Notes: generated by a model not told the origin, from the letters alone. DNA of 64,000 nucleotides from Streptomyces sp. NBC_00569 (GCF_036345255.1 NZ_CP107783.1:7929001-7993000), one strand, 5' to 3'; shown: positions 12,237 to 24,115, numbered from the stretch's first letter. Program-made: numbers and translations.

Positions 12237-12794
12237 ATGAGTGAACGTCCGCGGCTGACCGTGCTCTCCGGCCCCTCCGGGGTCGGCAAGAGCACGGTCG
12301 TCGCTCATATGCGCAAGGAACACCCCGAGGTCTGGCTGTCGGTTTCGGCCACCACCCGCAAGCCGCGCCCCGGCGAGAAGCACGGTGTCCACTACTTCTT
12401 CGTCACCGACGAGGAAATGGACAAGCTGATCGCCAACGGCGAGCTGCTGGAATGGGCCGAGTTCGCGGGCAACCGGTACGGGACCCCCCGCCGGGCCGTC
12501 CTGGACCGTCTCGAGTCGGGCGAACCCGTCCTCCTCGAGATCGATCTCCAGGGCGCCAGGCTCGTCCGCGAGTCGATGCCGGAGGCCCAGCTGGTCTTCC
12601 TCGCCCCGCCGAGCTGGGAGGAGCTGGTCCGCCGGCTCACCGGCCGGGGGACCGAGGCCCCCGAGGTGATCGAGCGCAGACTCGCGGCCGCCAAGATCGA
12701 GCTCGCCGCCGAGGCTGAGTTCGACACGACCCTGGTCAACACCTCCGTCGAGGACGTGGCCCGCGAGCTGCTAGCCTTGATGAGAGTTGTTTGA
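12237..12794 (+). CDS. gmk: Guanylate kinase
   Basis: ATP-dependent phosphorylation of GMP to GDP. The 185-aa product starts [20 protein letters not shown]; the P-loop GPSGVGKS and the GMP-binding [21 protein letters not shown] are intact, as is [17 protein letters not shown]. The frame is open upstream to 12036, but those codons lie within mihF in another frame; the ATG at 12237 gives a normal-length enzyme. It lies between mihF and rpoZ. Confidence 0.96.
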   Translation: MSERPRLTVLSGPSGVGKSTVVAHMRKEHPEVWLSVSATTRKPRPGEKHGVHYFFVTDEEMDKLIANGELLEWAEFAGNRYGTPRRAVLDRLESGEPVLLEIDLQGARLVRESMPEAQLVFLAPPSWEELVRRLTGRGTEAPEVIERRLAAAKIELAAEAEFDTTLVNTSVEDVARELLALMRVV

Positions 12795-12885
12795 TCTTCG
12801 ATCTATTTGTGATCTCGAATTCCGCCGGAGCAGTCCCGCGTTTTCCTGATCACATGTGATCTTCAATCCCATCGGAAGGCAGAGA

Positions 12886-13158
12886 GTGTCCTCTTCCATT
12901 ACCGCGCCCGAGGGCATCATCAACCCGCCGATTGATGAGCTGCTCGAGGCGACCGACTCGAAGTACAGCCTCGTGATCTACGCCGCCAAGCGCGCGCGCC
13001 AGATCAACGCGTACTACTCGCAGCTCGGTGAGGGCCTGCTCGAGTACGTCGGCCCGCTGGTGGACACCCACGTCCACGAGAAGCCGCTCTCGATCGCGCT
13101 CCGCGAGATCAACGCGGGGCTGCTGACGTCGGAGGCCATCGAGGGCCCGGCTCAGTAA
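12886..13158 (+). CDS. rpoZ: RNA polymerase omega subunit
   Basis: Binds the beta' C-terminal region and helps RNA polymerase assembly; in streptomycetes its loss affects development. The GTG at 12886 after GGAAGG gives 90 aa starting [20 protein letters not shown], the usual Streptomyces length. The in-frame upstream start at 12856 has no ribosome-binding site. The conserved omega core [20 protein letters not shown] and [10 protein letters not shown] are present. It is followed by a perfect 18-bp hairpin. Confidence 0.96.
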   Translation: MSSSITAPEGIINPPIDELLEATDSKYSLVIYAAKRARQINAYYSQLGEGLLEYVGPLVDTHVHEKPLSIALREINAGLLTSEAIEGPAQ

Positions 13159-13174
13159 TCAATCAGTTTTTCTT

Positions 13175-13213
13175 CACCACAGGCCCGGCAGTGCGACTGC
13201 CGGGCCTGTGGTG
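13175..13213 (+). terminator. Hairpin terminator between rpoZ and coaBC
   Basis: Perfect 18-bp arms (13175-13192 and 13196-13213) with a 3-nt loop, 17 bp after rpoZ. The T-rich tract lies before rather than after it. Confidence 0.8.
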
Positions 13214-13270
13214 TGTCATGGAGTCGTACGTTCCCGAGTACGGGAATCCGAGTGCGGGGAGGCACGGACG

Positions 13271-14521
13271 GTGGACAAGCCCAAGGTCGTTCTGGGGGTC
13301 AGCGGAGGAATCGCCGCCTACAAGGCGTGCGAGCTCCTGCGCCGGCTGACCGAGTCGGGACATGACGTACGCGTCGTGCCGACGGAGTCCGCCCTGCACT
13401 TCGTGGGCGAAGCGACCTGGTCGGCGCTGTCCGGCAACCCGGTGTCGACCGAGGTGTGGGAGTCCGTCCACGAGGTTCCGCACGTCCGCATCGGGCAGCA
13501 CGCCGACCTCGTGATCGTCGCGCCCGCCACCGCCGACATGCTCGCCAAGGCCGCGCACGGCCTGGCCGACGACCTCCTCACGAACACGCTCCTGACCGCC
13601 CGCTGTCCGGTCGTCTTCGCCCCCGCCATGCACACGGAGATGTGGGAGCACCCGGCGACGCGGGAGAACGTGGCCACGCTCCGTCGACGCGGCGCCCTCG
13701 TCATCGACCCCGCCGTCGGCCGCCTCACCGGCGTCGACACGGGCAAGGGCCGGTTCCCCGACCCCGTGGAGATCTTCGAATTCGTACGCCGGGTCCTCGC
13801 GCGCGGTGATCAGGCGACCGTCCAGGACCTCGCCGGACGTCACGTCGTCATCAGCGCCGGCGGCACCCGCGAGCCCCTCGACCCGGTCCGCTTCCTCGGC
13901 AACCGCTCCTCGGGCAAGCAGGGGTACGCCCTCGCGCGCACGGCGGTCGCCCGCGGTGCCCGCGTCACCCTCCTCGCCGCGAACGCGGCGCTGCCCGACC
14001 CGCCCGGCGTCGACGTCGTCCACGTCGGGACGGCCGTACAGCTGCGCGAGGCCGCCCTCGAGGCGGCACCGGAGGCGGACGTGGTGGTCATGGCGGCCGC
14101 GGTGGCCGACTTCCGCCCCGAGACGTACGCCACAGGAAAGATCAAGAAGAAGGACGGGCAGGAGCCGGAGCCCATCGTCCTGGTCCGCAATCCGGACATC
14201 CTCGCCGAGCTCTCGGCGGACCGGCCGCGCCCCGGGCAGATCGTCGTCGGATTCGCCGCCGAAACGGACGACGTCCTCGCCAACGGCCGCAAAAAACTGG
14301 CCCGCAAGGGCTGTGACCTGCTCGTCGTCAACGAGGTGGGGGAGCGCAAGACCTTCGGCTCCGAGGAGAACGAGGCCGTCCTGCTCGGCGCGGACGGCAG
14401 CGAGACCCCGGTCCCGTACGGTCCGAAGGAAGTGCTCTCCGACACGATCTGGGACGAGGTCGTCCGGCTGCTGCCCATCGGCGACGCGCGGGCCCAGGAG
14501 CGGATCTATGACGGCGAGTGA
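13271..14521 (+). CDS. coaBC: Bifunctional phosphopantothenoylcysteine decarboxylase / phosphopantothenate-cysteine ligase
   Basis: Two steps of coenzyme A synthesis in one 416-aa protein. The N-terminal flavin-dependent CoaC domain has LGVSGGIAAYKACELLRRL and the substrate clamp PAMHTEMWEHPAT. The C-terminal CoaB domain (from about residue 185) has ISAGGTREPLDPVRFLGNRS, the dinucleotide-type loop SSGKQG and KIKKKDG. The GTG at 13271 follows GGGGAGG; the earlier in-frame start at 13208 lies inside the upstream hairpin and is rejected. It precedes metK by 249 bp. Confidence 0.95.
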   Translation: MDKPKVVLGVSGGIAAYKACELLRRLTESGHDVRVVPTESALHFVGEATWSALSGNPVSTEVWESVHEVPHVRIGQHADLVIVAPATADMLAKAAHGLADDLLTNTLLTARCPVVFAPAMHTEMWEHPATRENVATLRRRGALVIDPAVGRLTGVDTGKGRFPDPVEIFEFVRRVLARGDQATVQDLAGRHVVISAGGTREPLDPVRFLGNRSSGKQGYALARTAVARGARVTLLAANAALPDPPGVDVVHVGTAVQLREAALEAAPEADVVVMAAAVADFRPETYATGKIKKKDGQEPEPIVLVRNPDILAELSADRPRPGQIVVGFAAETDDVLANGRKKLARKGCDLLVVNEVGERKTFGSEENEAVLLGADGSETPVPYGPKEVLSDTIWDEVVRLLPIGDARAQERIYDGE

Positions 14522-14770
14522 ACGCCACTTTCGCTCCAGCGGAGGCACCGAACCGCAATAGACCATTACAATTCGGACACCTTCGCCTCTTCCTAAGAGC
14601 GATCGTCGTACCGCAGAATGCAGTGCCGCTGGTCACAGCGCTCCCAAGTAGCGAGACGCGTGGTCCGACGGCCGAGAGTGACCGATAAACTGGTCGCGGA
14701 CGACGCCGGGCGCAGCCCCCGGCCGTCCGCAAATGATCAGCCAGCAGCCGCTGCAACCACAGGGAGCGTT

Positions 14771-15979
<1,209 letters not shown>

Positions 15980-15995
15980 CGGATACGTCGGCTCG

Positions 15996-16037
15996 ACCGG
16001 GGCCCGTCCCTCCCTTTCGGGAGGGACGGGCCCCGGT
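15996..16037 (+). terminator. Terminator after metK
   Basis: Perfect 19-bp arms (15996-16014 and 16019-16037) around the loop TTTC. Confidence 0.85.
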
Positions 16038-16162
16038 GTCGTTCTCGGGCGCGGCTCTCGCCTTCATGAGGCGCGGGGAGCCGCGCGAGCAACCCCCAGC
16101 CGCCCGCAGCCCGTCGCCCACGCCCGACGGCGATGTCGGACCGCTCTGGTAGGAATGCAACT

Positions 16163-18292
16163 GTGAGCAGCCAGAATGACCGGCCCGAAGCGGAGCAACT
16201 CGCTTTCATCCGGGAGACCGTCCGCCGCGCCAAGGTCCCGAAGGCCAAGCCGCGGACCTGGCGGGGTGCGCCGCTGGCGAAGGAGCTGCCCGTCGCCCGG
16301 GTGCTCGTGGACAAGGGCGTGCTGCATCTCGACCGGTACTTCGACTACGCGGTGCCCGAGGAGCTCGACGCCGACGCGCAGCCGGGCGTGCGGGTGCGCG
16401 TGCGGTTCGGCGCCGGGAAGCACTCCGTGCGGGACGGGCGCCGCGAGGGGGGCGGCCTGATCGACGGGTTCGTCGTCGCACGGGTCGCCGCGTCCGAGTA
16501 CCAGGGGCCGCTCGCCGCCCTCGCGCAGGTCGTGTCGCCCGAGCGCGTGCTCGGGGAGGAACTGCTCGGTCTCGCCCGCGCCGTCGCCGACCGGTACGCG
16601 GGAAGCCTCGCCGACGTGCTCCAGCTGGCCGTCCCGCCACGGAACGCACGCGCGGAGAAGAAGCCGTCGCCCGAGCCGCTCCCGCCTCCGCCGGCGCCGG
16701 ACGCGGGCAGCTGGCGGCGGTACGAGCGCGGGGCCGGATTCCTGGAGGCTCTCGCGTCGGGCGGCGCGCCAAGGGCCGTGTGGACCGCGCTGCCCGGACC
16801 CGAGTGGGCCGACGAAGTGGCGCGTGCCGTCGCCGCGACCCTCTCCTCGGGGCGCGGCGCCCTGGTCGTCGTGCCCGACGGGCGCGTGGTCGCCCGGGTC
16901 GACGCCGCGCTGGGCGCCGTACTCGGCGAGGGACGGCATGCCGTGCTGACCGCCGACGCGGGCCCCGAGAAGCGGTACCGCGAGTGGCTCGGGGTGCGGC
17001 GCGGGTCGGTGCGGGCGGTCGTGGGCACCCGGGCCGCGATGTTCGCCCCCGTGCGGGATCTGGGTCTCGTGGTCATCTGGGACGACGGCGACTCCAGCCA
17101 CGCGGAGCCGCATGCCCCGCAGCCGCATGCGCGCGATGTGCTGCTGCTGCGGTCCGCGCACGACAAGTGTGCTTTTCTGCTGGGGAGTTGGAGCTGCACG
17201 GTCGAGGCCGCGCAGCTCGTCGAGAGCGGTTGGGCCGCGCCCCTCGTCGCGGGGCGTGACCAGGTGCGGGGCGCCGCACCCCTCGTACGGACGGTGGGGG
17301 ACGGGGATCTCGCGCGCGACGAGGCGGCGCGGGCCGCGCGCCTGCCCTCGCTCGCGTGGCAGGTGGTGCGGGAAGGGCTGAAGAGCGGGCCGGTTCTGGT
17401 GCAGGTGCCGCGACGGGGTTACGTACCGCGGCTCGCGTGCGAGCGGTGCCGCGAGCCCGCGCGCTGCCGCCACTGCGCCGGGCCGCTGGAGGCGAGTGAG
17501 GGGACGTCCAGCCTGAAGTGCGGCTGGTGCGGCCAGGAGGAGAGCGCCTGGCACTGCCAGGAGTGCGGGGGGTTCCGGCTGCGGGCGCAGGTCGTGGGGG
17601 CGCGCAGGACGGCGGAGGAGCTGGGGCGGGCGTTTCCCGCGGTGCCGGTGCGCACGTCCGGGCGGGAGCAGGTCCTCGACACGGTGCCGGGGGCGCCGGC
17701 CCTGGTGGTGAGTACGCCGGGCGCGGAGCCGGTGGCCGAAGGCGGGTACGCGGCCGCCCTGTTGCTCGACGGCTGGGCGATGCTGGGCCGCCCCGATCTG
17801 CGGGCGGGGGAGGACGCGCTGCGGCGCTGGATCGCGGCAGCCTCGCTGGTGAGACCACAGGGGGTGGGCGGCACGGTGGTGATCGTGGCCGAGCCGACAC
17901 TGCGTCCCGTGCAGGCGTTGGTGCGGTGGGACCCCGTGGGGCACGCCGTGCGGGAGCTCTCCGAGCGGGCCGAACTCGGCTTCCCGCCGGTGTCGAGGAT
18001 GGCGGCGGTCTCGGGCGCGCCCGAGGCACTGGCCGGATTCCTGGCGGCGGTGGAACTGCCGGGCGACGCCGAGGTGTTGGGCCCTGTTCCGGTGCCGGAC
18101 GCACCGCCGGGATCGTCGCGCCGCCCCGGGGCCCCGCCGCCGGGGGAGCACTGGGAGCGCGTCCTGGTCCGGGTCCCGCCCGGCAGCGGCGCGGCACTCG
18201 CGTCGGCGCTGAAGCACGCGCAGGCGGCCCGGATGGCCCGCGGGGGCACGGAGCCGGTACGGGTACGGGTCGATCCGCCGGACATCGGCTGA
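16163..18292 (+). CDS. priA: PriA-like primosomal protein N' with degenerate helicase motifs
   Basis: 709-aa homologue of the replication-restart protein PriA. The N-terminal 3'-DNA-binding domain (VARVLVDKGVLHLDRYFDYA) and an eight-cysteine zinc region (CERCREPARCRHC...CGWC...CQEC) are clear. At the Walker A position (residues 207-218) the sequence is WTALPGPEWADE instead of a GSGKT loop, and the DEAD-box site (304-313) reads VIWDDGDSSH. ATP hydrolysis is therefore unlikely. This loss is common in actinobacterial PriA, so the protein probably acts as a DNA-structure-binding or loading factor. The GTG at 16163 follows TAGGA. Convergent with the HTH gene. Confidence 0.9.
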   Translation: MSSQNDRPEAEQLAFIRETVRRAKVPKAKPRTWRGAPLAKELPVARVLVDKGVLHLDRYFDYAVPEELDADAQPGVRVRVRFGAGKHSVRDGRREGGGLIDGFVVARVAASEYQGPLAALAQVVSPERVLGEELLGLARAVADRYAGSLADVLQLAVPPRNARAEKKPSPEPLPPPPAPDAGSWRRYERGAGFLEALASGGAPRAVWTALPGPEWADEVARAVAATLSSGRGALVVVPDGRVVARVDAALGAVLGEGRHAVLTADAGPEKRYREWLGVRRGSVRAVVGTRAAMFAPVRDLGLVVIWDDGDSSHAEPHAPQPHARDVLLLRSAHDKCAFLLGSWSCTVEAAQLVESGWAAPLVAGRDQVRGAAPLVRTVGDGDLARDEAARAARLPSLAWQVVREGLKSGPVLVQVPRRGYVPRLACERCREPARCRHCAGPLEASEGTSSLKCGWCGQEESAWHCQECGGFRLRAQVVGARRTAEELGRAFPAVPVRTSGREQVLDTVPGAPALVVSTPGAEPVAEGGYAAALLLDGWAMLGRPDLRAGEDALRRWIAAASLVRPQGVGGTVVIVAEPTLRPVQALVRWDPVGHAVRELSERAELGFPPVSRMAAVSGAPEALAGFLAAVELPGDAEVLGPVPVPDAPPGSSRRPGAPPPGEHWERVLVRVPPGSGAALASALKHAQAARMARGGTEPVRVRVDPPDIG

Positions 18293-18379
18293 CGCGGCGG
18301 GGCGGCTCGCCCCGAGGGCCGGTGGGGGCCCGGCCCGGGTGGGCCCCGGAACAACGCCCTGCACACCCCCGACACACCT

Positions 18380-18412
18380 CAGCCTCCCCGTATGTGGCAG
18401 ACGGGGAGGCTG
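18380..18412. terminator. Bidirectional terminator between priA and the HTH gene
   Basis: Perfect 12-bp arms (CAGCCTCCCCGT, 18380-18391; ACGGGGAGGCTG, 18401-18412) with a 9-nt loop, 9 bp from the stop of the minus-strand gene. Confidence 0.8.
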
Positions 18413-18421
18413 TGAGTGAGG

Positions 18422-19060
<639 letters not shown>

Positions 19061-19221
19061 TCACGCTGGAGGGGCGTATGCGCATATGCACAGGGCGCGC
19101 GTCGATGCGTACGCCCCCAGGGGCGAGCGGCCGCGAATAACGGAGGGAAGGGCCCCGTGGAACGGTCATAGACTGGTGTGCTGCCCGTCAAGTCCCTGCC
19201 CCGAGAGGCCGAAAGACACCT

Positions 19222-20166
19222 ATGAAGCTCGTCTTCGCAGGCACCCCCGAGGTCGCCGTTCCCGCTCTGGACGCCCTGATCGCCTCCGACCGCCACGAGG
19301 TCGCCGCGGTCGTCACCCGGCCGGACGCTCCCGCGGGCCGCGGCCGCCGGCTCGTCGCCAGTCCGGTCGCCGAGCGCGCGGAGGAGGCGGGGATCGAGGT
19401 CCTCAAGCCCGCGAAGCCGCGCGACGAGGCGTTCCTGGCCCGGCTGCGCGAGATCGCGCCCGACTGCTGCCCGGTCGTCGCGTACGGCGCGCTGCTGCCG
19501 AAGGTCGCCCTCGACGTCCCCGCGCGCGGCTGGGTCAACCTCCATTTCTCACTGCTGCCCGCCTGGCGCGGTGCCGCCCCCGTGCAGCACGCGATCATGG
19601 CCGGCGACGAGATCACCGGTGCGTCCACGTTCCTGATCGAGGAAGGGCTCGACTCCGGGCCGCTCTACGGGACGGTGACGGAGATGGTGCGGCCCACCGA
19701 CACGAGCGGTGACCTGCTCACCCGGCTGGCGTTCGCGGGCGCCGGACTGCTCTCCGCGACCATGGACGGCATCGAGGACGGCTCCCTGAAGGCCCTGCCG
19801 CAGCCCGCCGACGGCATCACGGTCGCCCCGAAGATCACCGTCGAGAACGCGCTGGTCGACTGGGCGGCGCCCGCCCTGCGCGTCGACCGCGTCGTCCGCG
19901 GCTGCACGCCGGCGCCCGGCGCCTGGACCGTCTTCCGGGACGAGCGCCTCAAGCTCATCCAGGCCGTGCCGATTCCGGCCCGCACCGATCTCGCGCCCGG
20001 CGAGCTCGCCGTCGGCAAGAAGAACCTGTACGTGGGAACCGGCTCGTACGCGGTCGAGTTGCTGTGGGTGCAGGCTCAGGGCAAGAAGCCGATGGTCGCG
20101 GCCGACTGGGCGCGCGGGGTGCGGATCGCCCCGGGCGAGCGCCTGGGCGGGACCGACGTAGGCTGA
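19222..20166 (+). CDS. fmt: Methionyl-tRNA formyltransferase
   Basis: Formylates initiator Met-tRNA using 10-formyl-tetrahydrofolate. The 314-aa product starts [20 protein letters not shown]. The catalytic Asn/His lie in [20 protein letters not shown] and the Asp in [11 protein letters not shown]. The C-terminal OB-like tRNA-binding domain spans about residues 205-314. rsmB lies 34 bp downstream, the common fmt-rsmB pair. Confidence 0.97.
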   Translation: MKLVFAGTPEVAVPALDALIASDRHEVAAVVTRPDAPAGRGRRLVASPVAERAEEAGIEVLKPAKPRDEAFLARLREIAPDCCPVVAYGALLPKVALDVPARGWVNLHFSLLPAWRGAAPVQHAIMAGDEITGASTFLIEEGLDSGPLYGTVTEMVRPTDTSGDLLTRLAFAGAGLLSATMDGIEDGSLKALPQPADGITVAPKITVENALVDWAAPALRVDRVVRGCTPAPGAWTVFRDERLKLIQAVPIPARTDLAPGELAVGKKNLYVGTGSYAVELLWVQAQGKKPMVAADWARGVRIAPGERLGGTDVG

Positions 20167-20200
20167 ATGGGTTCGAGCCGATACCAGCAGCGGAGCACCT

Positions 20201-21658
20201 TTGAACGACCAGCCCGGCCGGCGTCCCCAGAAGTCAGGTAAGCCCGGCACCCCCGGGAAGCAGGGAAAGCCGTACCGCCGCCCTCAGAAGGACCCGGTCC
20301 GTTACCTCGCCTTCGAGGCGCTCCGGGCCGTGGACGAGCGCGATGCGTATGCGAACCTCGTGCTCCCGCCGCTGCTGCGCAAGGCGCGCGAGAAGGGCGA
20401 CTTCGACGCCCGTGACGCGGCGCTCGCCACGGAGCTGGTGTACGGGACGCTGCGCCGGCAGGGCACGTACGACGCGATCGTCGCCGCCTGCATCGACCGG
20501 CCGCTGCGGGAGGTCGACCCGCCTGTTCTCGATGTGCTGAACATGGGCGTCCACCAGCTGCTCGGCACGCGGATCCCCACGCACGCGGCCGTGTCGGCCT
20601 CCGTGGAGCTGGCGCGGGTCGTGCTGGGTGACGGGCGCGCCAAGTTCGTGAACGCCGTGCTCCGCAAGGTGGCGCAGGACGACCTCGACGGGTGGGTGGA
20701 GAAGGTCGCGCCGCCGTACGACGAGGACGCCGAGGACCATCTCGCCGTGGTGCATTCGCATCCGCGATGGATCGTGTCGGCGCTGTGGGACTCGCTCGGC
20801 GGCGGCCGTGCGGGTATCGAGGACCTGTTGGAGGCCGACAACGAGCGGCCCGAGGTGACGCTCGTGGCGCGGCCGGGGCGGACGACCGCGGATGTCGTTC
20901 TGGACGAGGTCGGCGAGGAGTCCGCGCTGCCGGGGCGCTGGTCGCCGTACGCCGTGCGGCTCACCGAGGGCGGTGAGCCCGGCTCCCTCGATCCCGTGCG
21001 GACCGGCCGGGCCGGTGTCCAGGACGAGGGCAGCCAGCTCGTGGCGATCGCCCTCGCGAACGCGCCCCTGGAGGGCCGGGACGAGAAGTGGCTCGACGGC
21101 TGCGCCGGCCCCGGTGGCAAGGCGGCCATGCTCGCCGGACTCGCCTCCGAACGGGGTGCCGCCCTGCTCGCCGCCGAGAAGCAGCCCCACCGCGCCCGCC
21201 TCGTGGCGAACGCGCTCGCGGGGAACCCGGGCCCGTACCAGGTCATCGCGGCCGACGGGACCCGCCCGCCGTGGGGTCCCGGTACGTTCGACCGCGTCCT
21301 CATGGACGTGCCCTGCACCGGTCTCGGCGCGCTGCGCCGCAGGCCCGAGGCGCGCTGGCGGCGGCGCCTCGAGGACCTGGAGGGCTTCGCGCCGCTCCAG
21401 CGCTCACTCCTGACCACCGCGCTCGACTCCGTACGGGTGGGAGGCATCGTCGGCTACGCGACCTGTTCGCCGCACCTGGCCGAGACCCGCGCCGTCGTGG
21501 ACGACGTCATGAAGCACCACGCCGGCGCCGAACTCATCGACGCGCGCCCGCTGCTGCCCGGCGTACCGGCGCTCGGGGACGGCCCCGACATCCAGCTCTG
21601 GCCGCATCTGCACGGCACGGACGCGATGTATCTGGCGCTGATCCGGCGCACCGCCTGA
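20201..21658 (+). CDS. rsmB: 16S rRNA m5C967 methyltransferase RsmB
   Basis: SAM-dependent methyltransferase of the ribosomal small subunit. In 485 aa a basic unstructured N-terminus precedes a NusB-like RNA-binding domain (about residues 30-165; AYANLVLPPLLRKAREKGDF) and the Rossmann domain. The two active-site cysteines are in VPCTGLGALRRRPEARW and YATCSPHLAETRAVV. The start is TTG at 20201 after CGGAG; no other start codon agrees as well. It follows fmt and ends next to a pseudogene on the other strand. Confidence 0.94.
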   Translation: MNDQPGRRPQKSGKPGTPGKQGKPYRRPQKDPVRYLAFEALRAVDERDAYANLVLPPLLRKAREKGDFDARDAALATELVYGTLRRQGTYDAIVAACIDRPLREVDPPVLDVLNMGVHQLLGTRIPTHAAVSASVELARVVLGDGRAKFVNAVLRKVAQDDLDGWVEKVAPPYDEDAEDHLAVVHSHPRWIVSALWDSLGGGRAGIEDLLEADNERPEVTLVARPGRTTADVVLDEVGEESALPGRWSPYAVRLTEGGEPGSLDPVRTGRAGVQDEGSQLVAIALANAPLEGRDEKWLDGCAGPGGKAAMLAGLASERGAALLAAEKQPHRARLVANALAGNPGPYQVIAADGTRPPWGPGTFDRVLMDVPCTGLGALRRRPEARWRRRLEDLEGFAPLQRSLLTTALDSVRVGGIVGYATCSPHLAETRAVVDDVMKHHAGAELIDARPLLPGVPALGDGPDIQLWPHLHGTDAMYLALIRRTA

Positions 21659-21693
21659 CACCGACGCACGGCTGACCGTCGGTCCGCGCGCCG

Positions 21694-22218
21694 TCAGGTG
21701 CCGGGGCCGGCGGTCTTTGCCGTGGCGGGCGGCGGGGGTGGGATCCGGATGGCCGGCGCCGCCGCCGGGACCGGTTTGTCGAAGACCGGGCCGCGGGCCC
21801 GAGGCCCGTGGTTCCCACGGGAGTGCGGGGCCCTGACCTGCCGTACGTCCTCGGTGATCCGTGCGCCGTCCTGCACCGTGAGCCCGCTCCCGTGCGCGTG
21901 GATCACGACCAGCGGGGACGGTCTCGGGACTGAAGTCCTCGGAGATGTCGAGGACTTGCGCGGGATCGGAGGAGCCGGGCAGCCGGGACGAGGCGTCGTT
22001 GGCCTGTGCGTCCGAGAGCTTCTGCGCGAGGGGCGCGGCCCACCACGGGGGCGACGAGTCAGAGCGGGACCGGCGGCCTCTTGGAGCGCGGTCCGCAGAC
22101 CGGCCGGGCCACCGAGCGACCTCGGGCCGACTCCGGTAGCCCCCTTTGGTACGGCCTTGGGCACGTCCGCCACGGGTTCTCCGGCTGCCCGCACGGTGCT
22201 TTCCCGGGCGCTCAGCAT
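21694..22218 (-). pseudogene. Decayed minus-strand gene with two frameshifts
   Basis: Reading the minus strand from ATG 22218, codons have very high G/C in the third position in one frame to about 22062, then in a second frame to about 21915 (ending [12 protein letters not shown]), then again in the first frame ([19 protein letters not shown]) to the TGA at 21694. Joining them gives a continuous, plausible protein of about 175 aa with a Pro-rich tail. Two compensating indels near 22055-22065 and 21910-21920 would explain this. I do not recognise the family. Sequencing error is an alternative. Confidence 0.5.
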
Positions 22219-22306
22219 GGCACGGGGGCCAGGGCGCGGCATCCGGGGAGCGAGACAGGTCTGGACCGGGGCGAGCAACCGGCGCCGGGCATGGCAGTCT
22301 TGGGTC

Positions 22307-22993
22307 ATGGCCGTGCAGATCAACCCCAGCATCCTGTCCGCGGACTTCGCCCGCCTTGCCGAGGAGGCAAAGGCCGTCGAGGGCGCCGACTGGCTCCATG
22401 TCGACGTCATGGACAACCACTTCGTCCCGAACCTGACCCTCGGGGTGCCGGTCGTGGAGTCCTTGGCGCGGGCCACGGACATCCCGCTGGACTGCCATCT
22501 GATGATCGAGGACGCCGATCGCTGGGCGCCGCAGTACGTCGAGGCGGGCGCCGGGTCCGTCACGTTCCACGCGGAGGCCGCGGCCGCCCCCATCCGGCTC
22601 GCCCGCGAGATCCGCGCCAAGGGCGCCCGCGCCTCCATGGCGCTCAAGCCGGCGACCCCCATCGAGCCGTACGAGGACCTGCTCCCCGAGCTCGACATGC
22701 TGCTGATCATGACGGTTGAGCCGGGCTTCGGCGGGCAGGCCTTCCTGGACCTCATGCTGCCGAAGATCCGCCGCACCCGTGAGCTGATCAGCAAGCACGG
22801 CCTCGAACTCTGGCTCCAGGTCGACGGCGGCGTCTCGGCCTCCACCATCGAGCGCTGCGCGGAGGCGGGCGCCGACGTCTTCGTCGCCGGTTCCGCCGTC
22901 TACGGCGCCGCCGACCCCGCCCAGGCGGTACGTGCACTGCGCACGCAGGCGGAGACGGTGTCGGCCGCCGCGGCCTGGGCATGCGGCCACTGA
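22307..22993 (+). CDS. rpe: Ribulose-phosphate 3-epimerase
   Basis: Pentose phosphate enzyme interconverting ribulose-5-P and xylulose-5-P. The 228-aa TIM barrel has [13 protein letters not shown], the metal-site [34 protein letters not shown] and LQVDGGV in family order. The ATG at 22307 gives the standard N-terminus (MAVQINPSI) although its Shine-Dalgarno is weak. It is divergent from the pseudogene, whose start lies 89 bp away. Confidence 0.96.
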   Translation: MAVQINPSILSADFARLAEEAKAVEGADWLHVDVMDNHFVPNLTLGVPVVESLARATDIPLDCHLMIEDADRWAPQYVEAGAGSVTFHAEAAAAPIRLAREIRAKGARASMALKPATPIEPYEDLLPELDMLLIMTVEPGFGGQAFLDLMLPKIRRTRELISKHGLELWLQVDGGVSASTIERCAEAGADVFVAGSAVYGAADPAQAVRALRTQAETVSAAAAWACGH

Positions 22994-23095
22994 GCCACGG
23001 GAACGTGAACGCCGCCCATCAGGGCAGATCAAGTCCGCCACATCTGCAAGGATGAACGGCGAGTCCAGGTTGTGAACAGCAGTGAGGAGATCGCC

Positions 23096-24115
23096 GTGTC
23101 GGCACTGTCGCCGGGTCGCTCAGCGATGCGGATGGGACCCGCGGAGCTGGTGCAGGCGGCGGCCATGGCCCGCCGCTTCTATCTCGAGGGCAAATCCAAG
23201 ATCCAGATCGCCGAGGAGTTCGGCGTGAGCCGCTTCAAGGTGGCCAGGGTCCTGGAGACCGCGCTCGAACGGGATCTCGTACGCATCGAGATCCGCGTAC
23301 CGGCCGAGCTCGACGCGGAGCGCTCCGACGCGCTGCGCGCCCGCTACGGCCTGCGGCACGCCGTGGTGGTCGAATCCCCGGCCGAGGCCGAGGAGTCGCC
23401 CGACCCCGAGAACCTCGGCGAGGTCGCGGCCGACCTCCTGGGCGAGCTGGTCTCCGAGGGCGATGTGCTGGGCCTGGCCTGGGGCCGCTCGACCATCCAC
23501 ATGGCGGCCGCGCTCGACCGGCTGCCGCCCTGCACGGTCGTGCAGCTCACGGGCGTGTACGACGCCGGGACCGCCGAGCGCGGCTCCGTCGAGGCCGTGC
23601 GGCGCGCCGCCCAGGTCTCCGGCGGCGAGGCCCACCCGATCTACGCGCCGATGCTCCTGCCCGACCCGGCCACCGCGGCCGCGCTGCGCAGCCAGACGGG
23701 CATCGCCCGCGCCTTCGAGTACTTCGACAAGGTCACGGTCGCCTGCGTCTCCATCGGCTCCTGGGAGCCGGGCATCTCCACCGTCCACGACATGCTCAGC
23801 GACGAGGAGCGGGCCCACTACGCCTCGCTGGGCGTCGCCGCCGAGATGTCCGCGCACCTCTTCGACGCCGAGGGCCGCCGGGTCGGCCGTGACCTGGGCG
23901 AGCGGTGCATCACGGTCGAGGCGGACCGCCTGCGGCGGATACCGGAGGTCGTCGCCATCGCGGGCGGTCAGCGCAAGGCCGCCGCGATCGACGCGGTGCT
24001 CAGGTCGGGGCTCGTCACCAGCCTCGTCACGGACACGGCCGCCGCGGACTTCCTCCTCACCGCTGGCCCCACGCCGAAGCCGGCGCTGAACCGCGCGGAC
24101 CCCGACGGGGCCTAG
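23096..24115 (+). CDS. SorC/DeoR-type sugar-binding transcriptional regulator
   Basis: 339 aa. The N-terminal helix-turn-helix KSKIQIAEEFGVSRFKVARVL (in two parts, about residues 31-51) is followed by a SorC effector domain of about 265 residues (DVLGLAWGRST, VVQLTGVYDAGT, GVAAEMSAHLFDAEGR). SorC proteins bind phosphorylated sugars or polyols. The GTG at 23096 has AGGAG at ideal distance; an earlier GTG at 23072 would add eight residues. Its target is unknown. Proximity to rpe suggests pentose-phosphate metabolism, by inference. GGGGCCTAGGCCCC at 24107-24120 overlaps the stop and may terminate. Confidence 0.9.
   Translation: MSALSPGRSAMRMGPAELVQAAAMARRFYLEGKSKIQIAEEFGVSRFKVARVLETALERDLVRIEIRVPAELDAERSDALRARYGLRHAVVVESPAEAEESPDPENLGEVAADLLGELVSEGDVLGLAWGRSTIHMAAALDRLPPCTVVQLTGVYDAGTAERGSVEAVRRAAQVSGGEAHPIYAPMLLPDPATAAALRSQTGIARAFEYFDKVTVACVSIGSWEPGISTVHDMLSDEERAHYASLGVAAEMSAHLFDAEGRRVGRDLGERCITVEADRLRRIPEVVAIAGGQRKAAAIDAVLRSGLVTSLVTDTAAADFLLTAGPTPKPALNRADPDGA

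Noticed and set aside
14522..14770. Possible SAM riboswitch before metK
   Set aside because: No recognisable SAM-I, SAM-II or SAM-IV core in the leader.
23072..23095. Upstream GTG start for the SorC regulator
   Set aside because: The GTG at 23096 has AGGAG at ideal distance, the upstream one does not; the eight extra residues remain possible.
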